From contig CAJMLQ010000171.1 of NCBI GenBank assembly GCA_905214265.1, positions 1 through 5,129 of the forward strand: a stretch of DNA of 5,129 nucleotides, written 5' to 3'. The notes beneath the pieces are model-generated. The model saw only the letters and a list, made by a program, of their open reading frames with translations, was not told where the DNA came from and made no database searches. Below, one piece after another: positions 1 to 5,127 of the stretch. Position 1 is the stretch's first letter, and the number at the start of each line of letters is the position of its first letter. A program made the position numbers and the translations under genes. Origin of the DNA: an uncultured bacterium (GTDB taxonomy: Bacteria; Bacillota; Clostridia; Oscillospirales; Ruminococcaceae).

Positions 1-15
1 AACGACGACCTAACA

Positions 16-54
16 CCGTGTAAATCCACGGCGGCATATAGGAGGATTGCCGCC
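16..54 (+). promoter_or_regulatory. Two overlapping stem-loops, the second with a ribosome binding site in its loop
   Basis: CCGTG (16-20) pairs with CACGG (27-31). GGCGGCA (30-36) pairs perfectly with TGCCGCC (48-54). The two stems share bases 30-31, so they cannot both form fully. The 11-nt loop of the second stem contains AGGAGG (40-45), and the ATG at 55 follows directly after its 3' arm. This arrangement suggests translation control of the short frame that follows. The pairings are read directly; the regulatory role is inferred. Confidence 0.45.
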
Positions 55-114
55 ATGCACTATAAAGTGTTTCAACATAAAACGACAAGACCCGTCTTGT
101 CAAAAAAAGCCTGA
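55..114 (+). CDS. Possible 19-aa leader peptide, or C-terminus of an upstream gene
   Basis: The short frame reads MHYKVFQHKTTRPVLSKKA and stops at TGA (112-114). An AGGAGG at 40-45 lies 9 bases before the ATG, which supports initiation here. The same frame is also open leftwards to base 1, adding 18 codons, so the alternative is that this is the end of a protein whose start lies outside the window. The peptide is basic, with K, R and H making up 7 of its 19 residues, and has no domain that I recognise. Short peptides behind structured leaders are common in front of resistance or transfer genes in clostridial elements, but I cannot match this one to a known tet, erm or cat leader. I favour the leader-peptide reading because the ribosome binding site and hairpin are so well placed, with low confidence. 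Confidence 0.3.
   Translation: MHYKVFQHKTTRPVLSKKA
84..101. repeat. Perfect palindrome, 8-bp arms
   Basis: GACAAGAC (84-91) and GTCTTGTC (94-101) are exact reverse complements separated by CC. On the + strand an A7 run (102-108) follows. On the minus strand the stem is followed by GTTTTATG, a weak U-tract, so it is a poor terminator in either direction. The two-base spacer makes it better suited as a binding site for a dimeric regulator than as an RNA hairpin, although opening one pair would give a 4-nt loop. It lies inside the short 55-114 frame. Function is unknown. Confidence 0.4.
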
Positions 115-144
115 GTTTCGCCCGGATACATTATGCACCTCCAC

Positions 145-189
145 CGGCATTATCATGGCAGTATTTTCGGCATTATCATAGTGTATTTT
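145..189. repeat. Two-copy tandem repeat, 22-23 bp unit
   Basis: CGGCATTATCAT occurs at 145-156 and again at 168-179. The similarity continues into the tails, which end in GCAGTATTTT (158-167) and AGTGTATTTT (180-189), so the units are 23 and 22 bp. A spacing of about two helical turns would place two protein-binding sites on the same face of the DNA. It lies upstream of the sigma-like gene, so an operator for that gene is one possibility. No convincing -35/-10 pair was found next to it. Confidence 0.45.
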
Positions 190-285
190 GCTGCGCTAAT
201 TTCCTTCTATGGGAAACTGGCGCTTTTGTTTACTCTTTTTTAGAAAAACATCCTGGACCTTACCATTGCCGTTCGCCGCCCTTCG

Positions 286-317
286 AGAGTTTGAAAACCA
301 CCCACTTTTCAAACTCT
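286..317 (+). promoter_or_regulatory. Perfect 12-bp stem-loop immediately before a ribosome binding site
   Basis: AGAGTTTGAAAA (286-297) pairs without mismatch with TTTTCAAACTCT (306-317) around the 8-nt loop CCACCCAC. The stem ends one base before GGAGG (319-323), which serves the sigma-like gene at 332. There is no T-tract after the stem, so it is not a normal intrinsic terminator. It may protect the 5' end of a processed mRNA, act as an operator, or modulate ribosome access. The structure is clear, but its role is inferred. Confidence 0.55.
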
Positions 318-331
318 TGGAGGTAACGGAT

Positions 332-787
332 ATGAGCAAAAATCAGGAAGAAAGGGCGAATTATTATCTTAACATAGATGGACAGGCTGTGCCGGTAAGT
401 GAACAGATTTACCGTGTGTATCAGCATTACGAGCGAAAAGAGGAATACTTTTCCTACGATTTGAAAACGGAGAAGTTTCAGAAAGAAACGGCATCTTTCC
501 TGCCCAGCAGAGAGGATTCCTATGAGCGTCTGCTGGAAAAGGACAGGCAGTTTGCCGCTTCCGGTCAATCCGTGGAGGAACAGGCGGTCTCGTCTGTTTG
601 GCTGGAGGAACTGGTGCAATGTCTGTCAGCTGATGAGAGAATCATTCTCCACAAGCTATATTTCGAGGACAAGTCAGAACGGATTGCCAGCATGGAGCTT
701 GGAATTTCCAAAACAGCTCTGCATCAGCGCAAAGTCAAGCTGCTTCAAAAATTGAAAATTTTTTTGGAAAACATGGGAAAAGCATAG
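332..787 (+). CDS. Sigma-70 region-4-like regulator of the conjugative-transposon type
   Basis: This 151-aa protein has an N-terminal half containing IYRVYQHYERKEEYFSYDLK (residues about 26-45), a pattern I associate with small sigma-like proteins in clostridial conjugative elements. Its C-terminal half (about 88-146) reads as sigma region 4: a helical LEELVQCLSADERIILHKLYF stretch, then a helix-turn-helix around residues 112-138 with SERIASMELGISKTALHQRK. Sigma region 2 is absent, so it is unlikely to be a full sigma factor. A role as accessory activator or module regulator is more likely, by analogy with the small sigma-like proteins of Tn916/Tn1549-type elements. I chose the ATG at 332 because GGAGG (319-323) lies 8 bases upstream; the longer frame from 209 adds 41 residues with no family character and crosses the 286-317 hairpin. 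A T7 run (759-765) near the 3' end is a possible slippage site. The transcript probably continues into the non-coding region behind it. Confidence 0.8.
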   Translation: MSKNQEERANYYLNIDGQAVPVSEQIYRVYQHYERKEEYFSYDLKTEKFQKETASFLPSREDSYERLLEKDRQFAASGQSVEEQAVSSVWLEELVQCLSADERIILHKLYFEDKSERIASMELGISKTALHQRKVKLLQKLKIFLENMGKA

Positions 788-1178
788 ACCAAAACCACTC
801 TCCCAACGGGGAAATAAGTGAGGGGGTCTATCTCCCTCATGCAGCTTGACAACTGAATAGACGGCATTTCCGGTACATAACCCATGTACGAGCGAATCAG
901 GCGCGCCGCGAAGATGGACAGCCCCAGGAGGTGATGAACAGGACTGTTCCGAGCGATCAACGCCAGCCTGAACACCGAAAGCGGCATTTCGGGGCGCGAT
1001 AACTGCATGGGGGCTTAAAGATACTTCCTCACGGCCTCCTAAAGACTTGGGGGGAACCCTGCGGCGCACGAGTAAAACGACGCTGCGGAGTTATGACAGC
1101 CGCGCCAGCGGAGACCGGAATGTCCCCATCGTCAGGGGTGCGTGGCAAATGTGGCGAGCAATAACCAAACTATCATAC

Positions 1179-1236
1179 AGTAGCCGTACCGATTGTCAGG
1201 TTCGCATACACCTTCAGCTTTATCGGTGCGGCTGCT
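1179..1236 (+). promoter_or_regulatory. 15-bp stem-loop, candidate anti-antiterminator
   Basis: Bases 1179-1193 pair with 1222-1236 along 15 continuous pairs, 13 Watson-Crick and two G-T. The 28-nt loop contains a possible small inner stem, AGGT (1198-1201) with ACCT (1210-1213). The 3' arm ends in CTGCT (1232-1236), which can alternatively pair with the terminator's 3' arm at 1285-1290. The weak T-rich tail TATCTTTTATATG follows. The stem is seen directly; its switch role is inferred. Confidence 0.5.
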
Positions 1237-1261
1237 TATCTTTTATATGAATTGAGACAAC

Positions 1262-1297
1262 CTGTTTCCTCATATCTTATGAAGAAGCAGTTTTTTT
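1262..1297 (+). terminator. Intrinsic terminator/attenuator just upstream of tnpW
   Basis: CTGTTTCCTCAT (1262-1273) pairs with ATGAAGAAGCAG (1279-1290): 12 positions with one C-A mismatch and one T-G wobble, around loop ATCTT. A T7 run (1291-1297) follows directly. This is a textbook rho-independent terminator on the + strand. It ends four bases before the GGAGG (1302-1306) of the next gene, so no promoter fits between them. Transcription of the tnpW-recombinase operon must read through it or start within it. A weak TTGAGA (1252-1257) with TATCTT (1273-1278) at 15-bp spacing is the only nearby promoter-like pair. Confidence 0.7.
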
Positions 1298-1315
1298 GAC
1301 TGGAGGTGCGTCAAT

Positions 1316-1501
1316 ATGGATCAGCAGATTACCCCCACGACCTCCTACAAGGAGGTAAAAATCGGGAAAACCATTTACCGTGTGACCAGCTTTTTTTCGG
1401 GCGAAAAGGAGCTGGGAAAGACTTTGGAGCAGCTGGCTGTCCGGCGCGCCATGTCGGAGGTTTCCACATCTGCCAGCTGCTCCGCACACACGGCTACATA
1501 G
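1316..1501 (+). CDS. TnpW-family transposon-encoded small protein
   Basis: A 61-aa protein with the core YKEVKIGKTIYRVTSFFSG (about residues 10-28) followed by a helical segment KTLEQLAVRRAM. The KIG-x-T-x-YRV pattern followed by a short helix is what I know of the TnpW family, small proteins found beside TnpX-type serine recombinases in clostridial transposons such as Tn4451. Their biochemical role is not established. The start is well supported: GGAGG (1302-1306) lies 9 bases before the ATG. The last 12 or so residues (TSASCSAHTAT) are low in complexity and may be unconserved. A strong terminator sits immediately upstream, so expression probably depends on read-through. The protein lies 138 bp before the first recombinase and is likely co-transcribed with it. 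The family call rests on a short motif. Confidence 0.65.
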   Translation: MDQQITPTTSYKEVKIGKTIYRVTSFFSGEKELGKTLEQLAVRRAMSEVSTSASCSAHTAT

Positions 1502-1639
1502 TCACACCATCCTCCCGGCCTTGCCGCATCCTTGCGCGGCGATGGATTCTCCGTTACGATGTTCATGCAGGGAGATTCCCTGTGGAGCCATCACGCCGCA
1601 CGAGGTATGGAATCTGGATGATCGGGAGGGAAAATAAAG
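1502..1639 (+). other. Spacer between tnpW and the first recombinase, with a possible 31-aa frame
   Basis: This 138-bp stretch holds a GCCGC/GCGGC stem (1523-1540) and a perfect CAGGGA/TCCCTG hairpin with a 3-nt loop (1568-1582). An ATG frame at 1542-1637 would encode 31 aa ending ITPHEVWNLDDREGK, with a CSC and later a PCG near its start. It stops three bases before the recombinase ATG. It has no ribosome binding site, so I do not call it a gene, but its C-terminal part has protein-like composition and could be a remnant of a lost frame. The GGGAGG at 1624-1629 belongs to the recombinase. Confidence 0.3.
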
Positions 1640-3307
1640 ATGACTGCAAAAACATACAACGTCGGCATTTACTGCCGTTTGAGTAACGACGATGAACGCG
1701 ACGGGGAATCCGTCAGTATCGAGAACCAGAAGCTGCTGCTTCAGAACTATGTGCGGCAGCGGGGCTGGAATGAAATTGATACCTATATCGACGATGGATA
1801 TTCAGGTACAAATTTTGACCGTCCTGGGGTCAAGCGGCTGATTGAGGACGCCAAGGCCAAGCGGATCAATGTGATTCTGGTCAAGGATCTGTCCCGTTTT
1901 GGCCGTAACTACATTGAATTTGGACAGTACACAGACTACCTGTTTCCGTCCCTGGGCTGTCGGTTTATCGCTCTGAACAACGGCATTGACACGGAAAGCA
2001 CCAATGGCAGTACCGATGTCATGTGCTTTTTGAACTTATTTAACGAATTTTATAGCCGCGACACCAGCAAGAAGGTCAAGGCGGTCAAAAAAGCCTGTGC
2101 GGAAAGCGGCAAATTTATGGGAACCTACCCTGCCTATGGCTACAAGCGGGACCTGGCAGATAAACACCATCTGGTGATCGACGAGGACACCGCCCCGGTT
2201 GTGCGCCGTATCTTTGAGATGCGAGCAGCCGGAACAGGGTTTCACGCCATCGCCGTCACGCTAAACGAGGAAGGCATCCCGTCCCCTGGTGTGCTGTACT
2301 ACCAGCGCAAGGGACAGAGCGATCCGCGCCGGGTCAACCACAAATGGGCAGATCAGACGGTGAAAAATATCGTCCGCAGCGAGGTTTATATCGGCAATAT
2401 GGTCCAAGGAAAGACCGGAACCCTGTCGTATAAGTCACGCAAACTCGTGGGCAAACCGGAGGAAGAATGGATTCGTGTGGAAGGGACCCATGAGCCGATT
2501 ATCTCACGGGAGCTGTGGGATACCGTAGTTAGCATTGATAAAAAGAAAGTGCGGAAATCTTCTTCCGCTGACGGCTATAAGAGTATCTTCACCGGCCTTG
2601 TGTACTGTGCGGACTGCGGCTTCAAGATGCGGAATCAGGTGGAGCGATTCACCTATAAGGACGGAACGCCGGGGCGGTACAGCTCCTTTATTTGCGGGAA
2701 CTACTCCCGTAGCGGCAAGGGAGCCTGCACGATTCACACTATCTATGAAAATGTGCTGACCCAGCTGGTGTTGGAGGACATTCGGGAAAAGGCCCGTTTT
2801 GCGGAATATGACCCAGAACAGCTGGTGCAGCAGATCATCCGCTTAAAGGATAAGGAAGCAAAAAGCCGCCTTTCCTCCTGTGAGCAGGAGCTGAAAACAT
2901 ACACGGCGCGGCTTTCCGAGCTGGAACGGCTGATGCAGAATCTCTACGAGGATAAGTGTGCCGGAACCATTCCGCAGACCGTTTTTCAGACCTTAATGCA
3001 CAAATACGAAGCGGAACGGGCAGAAAAGTCCGAAGCCATCCCGGAACTGGAACGCAAGGTCAAAAGCTACCTGGAGAACCGCACGGATGCGAACCGCTGG
3101 CTGGCTATTATCCGCCGGTACACAGAGATTACCGAGCTGGATGAATCCATTCTCTTTGAGCTGGTGGATCGTATTGAGGTCGGAGAAACTCAAAAAGTGG
3201 GCGGACAGCGGATTTGTGACCTCCGTGTTTACTACCGCTATGTGGGCAATGTGGACGCGGCACTGGTACAGGAAGAAAGGAGGCAGCCACTTGAAGAAGC
3301 AATATAA
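1640..3307 (+). CDS. Large serine recombinase 1 (TnpX/TndX-like)
   Basis: This 555-aa protein is a site-specific DNA recombinase that would cut and rejoin attachment sites through a 5'-phosphoserine link, giving excision and integration of the element. Order of domains: a resolvase catalytic domain (about 6-150) with YCRLS, where Arg13 and Ser15 are the expected catalytic residues, and DLSRFGRN (83-90) supplying the conserved arginines; a recombinase DNA-binding domain (about 165-300) beginning at AYGYKRD; a zinc ribbon with Cys323, Cys326, Cys352 and Cys363; a charged coiled coil (about 400-480); and a C-terminal DUF4368-like segment ending in LVDRIEVGE and YYRYVG. All key residues are present, so it looks active. 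The ATG at 1640 follows GGGAGG (1624-1629) by 10 bases. Its length suits the family. The last codons carry the ribosome binding site of the second recombinase. The TnpX/TndX relationship is by family features; no close homologue was identified. Confidence 0.92.
   Translation: MTAKTYNVGIYCRLSNDDERDGESVSIENQKLLLQNYVRQRGWNEIDTYIDDGYSGTNFDRPGVKRLIEDAKAKRINVILVKDLSRFGRNYIEFGQYTDYLFPSLGCRFIALNNGIDTESTNGSTDVMCFLNLFNEFYSRDTSKKVKAVKKACAESGKFMGTYPAYGYKRDLADKHHLVIDEDTAPVVRRIFEMRAAGTGFHAIAVTLNEEGIPSPGVLYYQRKGQSDPRRVNHKWADQTVKNIVRSEVYIGNMVQGKTGTLSYKSRKLVGKPEEEWIRVEGTHEPIISRELWDTVVSIDKKKVRKSSSADGYKSIFTGLVYCADCGFKMRNQVERFTYKDGTPGRYSSFICGNYSRSGKGACTIHTIYENVLTQLVLEDIREKARFAEYDPEQLVQQIIRLKDKEAKSRLSSCEQELKTYTARLSELERLMQNLYEDKCAGTIPQTVFQTLMHKYEAERAEKSEAIPELERKVKSYLENRTDANRWLAIIRRYTEITELDESILFELVDRIEVGETQKVGGQRICDLRVYYRYVGNVDAALVQEERRQPLEEAI
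3276..3293 (+). promoter_or_regulatory. Ribosome binding site and TTG start inside the end of recombinase 1
   Basis: AAAGGAGG (3276-3283) is a near-perfect Shine-Dalgarno, 7 bases before TTG (3291-3293). It decides the start of recombinase 2: the frame is open back to an ATG at 3087, but that extension lies in recombinase 1 coding sequence and adds 68 residues before the conserved KVGIYCRLS start. Initiation at 3291 gives a 17-base overlap with recombinase 1, which ends at 3307, a layout consistent with translational coupling. Confidence 0.8.
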
Positions 3308-4931
3308 GGTCGGCATCTACTGCCGCCTGAGCGTGGACGATGCCTCCAATTCCGCAAAGGCAAAGAACTATATCCCCGGCGATAAATCCGCCAGTATAGA
3401 GAACCAGTACGAAATCCTCTCCAAATTTGTCATGCTCAACGGCTGGATGGAGGTCAAGACCTATCGGGACGATGGGTACAGCGGTGGGAATTTTCAGCGG
3501 CCCGGATTTTTGGAAATGCTGGAGGATGCCCGCCACGGCCTGATTAACCTGATCCTGGTCAAAGACCTGTCCCGCCTGGGGCGTGACTTTGTGGAGGTAG
3601 GCCGCTATACGGATGTGATTTTCCCATCCCTGGGCTGCCGGTTTGTATCTGTGCTGGATTGTCTGGACAGCGAGGGTGACAACACCGATATGCTGCACTT
3701 CCGCAGTCTGATGAACGACTATCATCTAAAGGACCTGTCGGGGAAAATCAAATCGGTGCTGTACGCCAAAAAGAAAAGCGGCCAATACCTGACCGCCTAT
3801 GCTCCTTACGGATACCGCAAGAGCGACGAAGATAAACACCGGCTGGTGGTGGATGAAGAAGCCGCCGCTGTGGTGCGGGAAATCTATCAGATGCGCTGCT
3901 CCGGCATGGCTTACGGCAAGATCGCGGCGGCACTGAACGAGAAAAGCATCCTTTCTCCCCGCTGGCATTGGGAGCTGCACTACGGAAAAAAGGGCAGCTG
4001 CAAATACTCCAAACTTTGGACCTATGCCACGGTGAAAAATATTTTGAATGACACCGTTTATCTCGGCATAGTCACACAGAACCGCACCGGTTCCCGTTCC
4101 TACAAGGACAAAACCATGATCCAGAAGCCGGAAACGGAATGGATTTGCCATGAGGATGCCCACGAAGCAATCGTTGACCGGAAACTGTGGGAAACAGTTC
4201 AGGAAAAGAACCGGGCAGTCAAACAGCGAGTGGCAAGCCATGCCGCCCCTTTACCCGCCCTGTTCACCGGCAAGCTGGTCTGTGCCGACTGCGGGCATCC
4301 CCTGGCAGCTACCCGTGAGACCCAGCGCAGAAAAAACGGAACATCCAAGCGATATGTTTCCTATATCTGCTCCCACTTTGCCACTACCGGACGCAGTGCC
4401 TGCTCATGGCATCGGATTTATGAAATCTCGCTGAAAACGCTGGTGCTGAATGAAATTAGGGCGCACAGCCGGGCGGTGGCACAGGATGAAAATGCCGTAC
4501 TGGACAAGCTGAAACAGCAGATACTTTCCGAAAGCGCAGCCAGGCAGGAGGATTCCAGGCTGGAAATCAGCCGGTTGCGGCGGCGTATCGGAGAGCTGGA
4601 GCACATGACCGCTAAACTATATGAAGATAAGGTCAGCGGCATAATCAATAACGACACATTTGCTGTCCTGATTCAGGAAAGCGAACAGGAACGCATCCAA
4701 AAGGCGGAGCGTTTGGAGGTTCTTCTGGCAGAGGAACGGAAAGCCCAGCAGGAGGTTGAAAATATCCGGCAGTGGGCCGGTATCATCCGCCGCTATCTGG
4801 ATATGCAGGAGCTTGACCGGGAAATTGTTGAGGAACTGATTGACCACATCGAAGTCGGAGAACGCTCCGTCATAGACGGCCAGCGTCAACAGGACGTTAA
4901 AATCTTTTACCGCTTTGTTGGTGTGGTATAA
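3291..4931 (+). CDS. Large serine recombinase 2 (TnpX/TndX-like)
   Basis: This 546-aa protein begins at TTG. It has the same architecture as its upstream neighbour: a resolvase domain with YCRLS (catalytic Ser14, Arg12) and DLSRLGRD (92-99); a DNA-binding recombinase domain (about 170-310) starting at APYGYRKS; a zinc ribbon with Cys331, Cys334, Cys360 and Cys371; a long charged coiled coil (about 400-490); and a C-terminal segment with LIDHIEVGE and FYRFVG. It is clearly homologous to recombinase 1 but well diverged, so this is an old pair, not a recent duplication. It carries about 10 extra residues between the catalytic serine and SIENQ (NSAKAKNYIPGDK region), where recombinase 1 has a short loop. 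All catalytic and zinc residues are intact. The pair may act together, as CcrA and CcrB do in SCCmec, or serve different reactions; the sequence does not decide which. It ends at TAA 4929-4931. Confidence 0.92.
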   Translation: MKKQYKVGIYCRLSVDDASNSAKAKNYIPGDKSASIENQYEILSKFVMLNGWMEVKTYRDDGYSGGNFQRPGFLEMLEDARHGLINLILVKDLSRLGRDFVEVGRYTDVIFPSLGCRFVSVLDCLDSEGDNTDMLHFRSLMNDYHLKDLSGKIKSVLYAKKKSGQYLTAYAPYGYRKSDEDKHRLVVDEEAAAVVREIYQMRCSGMAYGKIAAALNEKSILSPRWHWELHYGKKGSCKYSKLWTYATVKNILNDTVYLGIVTQNRTGSRSYKDKTMIQKPETEWICHEDAHEAIVDRKLWETVQEKNRAVKQRVASHAAPLPALFTGKLVCADCGHPLAATRETQRRKNGTSKRYVSYICSHFATTGRSACSWHRIYEISLKTLVLNEIRAHSRAVAQDENAVLDKLKQQILSESAARQEDSRLEISRLRRRIGELEHMTAKLYEDKVSGIINNDTFAVLIQESEQERIQKAERLEVLLAEERKAQQEVENIRQWAGIIRRYLDMQELDREIVEELIDHIEVGERSVIDGQRQQDVKIFYRFVGVV

Positions 4932-4933
4932 TA

Positions 4934-4970
4934 GAAAAAAGAAAAGACCCGGCTGCATCCGCAGTCCGGG
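4934..4970 (-). terminator. Hairpin with U-tract on the minus strand, behind recombinase 2
   Basis: CCCGGCTGC (4948-4956) pairs with GCAGTCCGGG (4961-4970) with one bulged T and an ATCC loop. On the + strand nothing T-rich follows. Read on the minus strand, the stem is followed by TCTTTTCTTTTTTC (complement of 4934-4947), a good intrinsic-terminator tail. It would therefore stop transcription entering from the right, protecting the recombinase genes from antisense reading; on the + strand it may only cap the mRNA 3' end. Confidence 0.55.
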
Positions 4971-4997
4971 CATACACCTGACAACATTCTATGAAAA

Positions 4998-5021
4998 CGG
5001 TTTGCGATTGAACCGCATCGC
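4998..5021. repeat. Interleaved inverted repeats downstream of the recombinases
   Basis: CGGTT (4998-5002) and AACCG (5011-5015) are reverse complements, and GCGAT (5004-5008) and ATCGC (5017-5021) are too, in an alternating arrangement. Short imperfect dyads close to a serine recombinase gene can belong to an attachment site, and elements of this class often end just behind the recombinase. Without the other element end or an empty site this stays a guess. Confidence 0.25.
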
Positions 5022-5040
5022 TTTGTCGAAAAAGAGTGAT

Positions 5041-5127
5041 TCAGCAGAATACCCTTCCCAAACAGCTTATGTTCTTCATAATATTCAAAAACGGAGCAAA
5101 GTCATTATCCGAAGCGTTGTTACTGTC
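5041..5127 (-). pseudogene. C-terminal end of a minus-strand open frame, unidentified
   Basis: On the minus strand a frame open from the window edge reads DSNNASDNDFAPFLNIMKN..., 28 codons in view, and stops at TGA (complement of 5041-5043). The segment SDNDFAPFLN faintly resembles the end of Fic-domain proteins, where a similar stretch leads into a final helix; here the sequence turns into KNISCLGRVFC and stops. This could be a gene tail interrupted by the element, a normal short C-terminus, or chance. A terminator on the same strand lies about 70 bases further on, which favours a real minus-strand transcript. The type is tentative because only the end can be seen. Confidence 0.25.

Larger units (their letters stand above)
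788..1297 (+). ncRNA. Candidate structured non-coding RNA / long leader ahead of the recombinase operon
   Basis: These 510 bases hold no credible gene. The frames present lack ribosome binding sites and recognisable domains. Instead there are many short stem-loops: GTGAGGGGG (818-826) with CTCCCTCAT (832-840, two G-T pairs); GTACAT/ATGTAC (873-889); GAACAG/CTGTTC (936-949); CCGAAA/TTTCGG (975-992); CGCTG/CAGCG (1081-1110); CCCC/GGGG (1124-1138); a 15-bp stem (1179-1236); and a terminator (1262-1297). The translations of the minus-strand frames look familiar to me as over-called hypothetical proteins in gut Clostridia, which would fit a conserved non-coding sequence, but that is memory and not a search. 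No known RNA family (T-box, group I or II intron core, riboswitch) was recognised. It could be a 5' leader of the tnpW-recombinase operon, an independent RNA ending at the terminator, or a DNA site used in transfer. The boundaries are approximate. Confidence 0.45.

Noticed and set aside
133..243. A 36-codon + strand frame with a hydrophobic stretch (IFGIIIVYFAALISF) that could be a small membrane protein
   Set aside because: There is no ribosome binding site before the ATG, and the frame is built from the two-copy repeat and T-rich DNA, which gives hydrophobic codons by chance.
209..331. An upstream ATG extending the sigma-like protein by 41 residues
   Set aside because: No Shine-Dalgarno precedes it, the extension has no family character and it runs through the 286-317 hairpin. 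The ATG at 332 has GGAGG at good spacing.
846..879. Perfect -35 hexamer TTGACA (846-851) with TACATA (874-879)
   Set aside because: The spacing of 22 bases is too long for a normal promoter, and no better -10 occurs at 16-18 bases.
674..1069. Overlapping minus-strand frames of 87 and 131 codons across the sigma-like gene end and the non-coding region
   Set aside because: No ribosome binding sites or domains are visible, and they overlap a confident gene and structured DNA. They are more likely spurious frames of a conserved non-coding sequence.
3087..3290. N-terminal extension of recombinase 2 to the ATG at 3087
   Set aside because: It overlaps recombinase 1 coding sequence in another frame and has no family similarity. 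The TTG at 3291 has a near-perfect ribosome binding site and directly precedes the conserved start.
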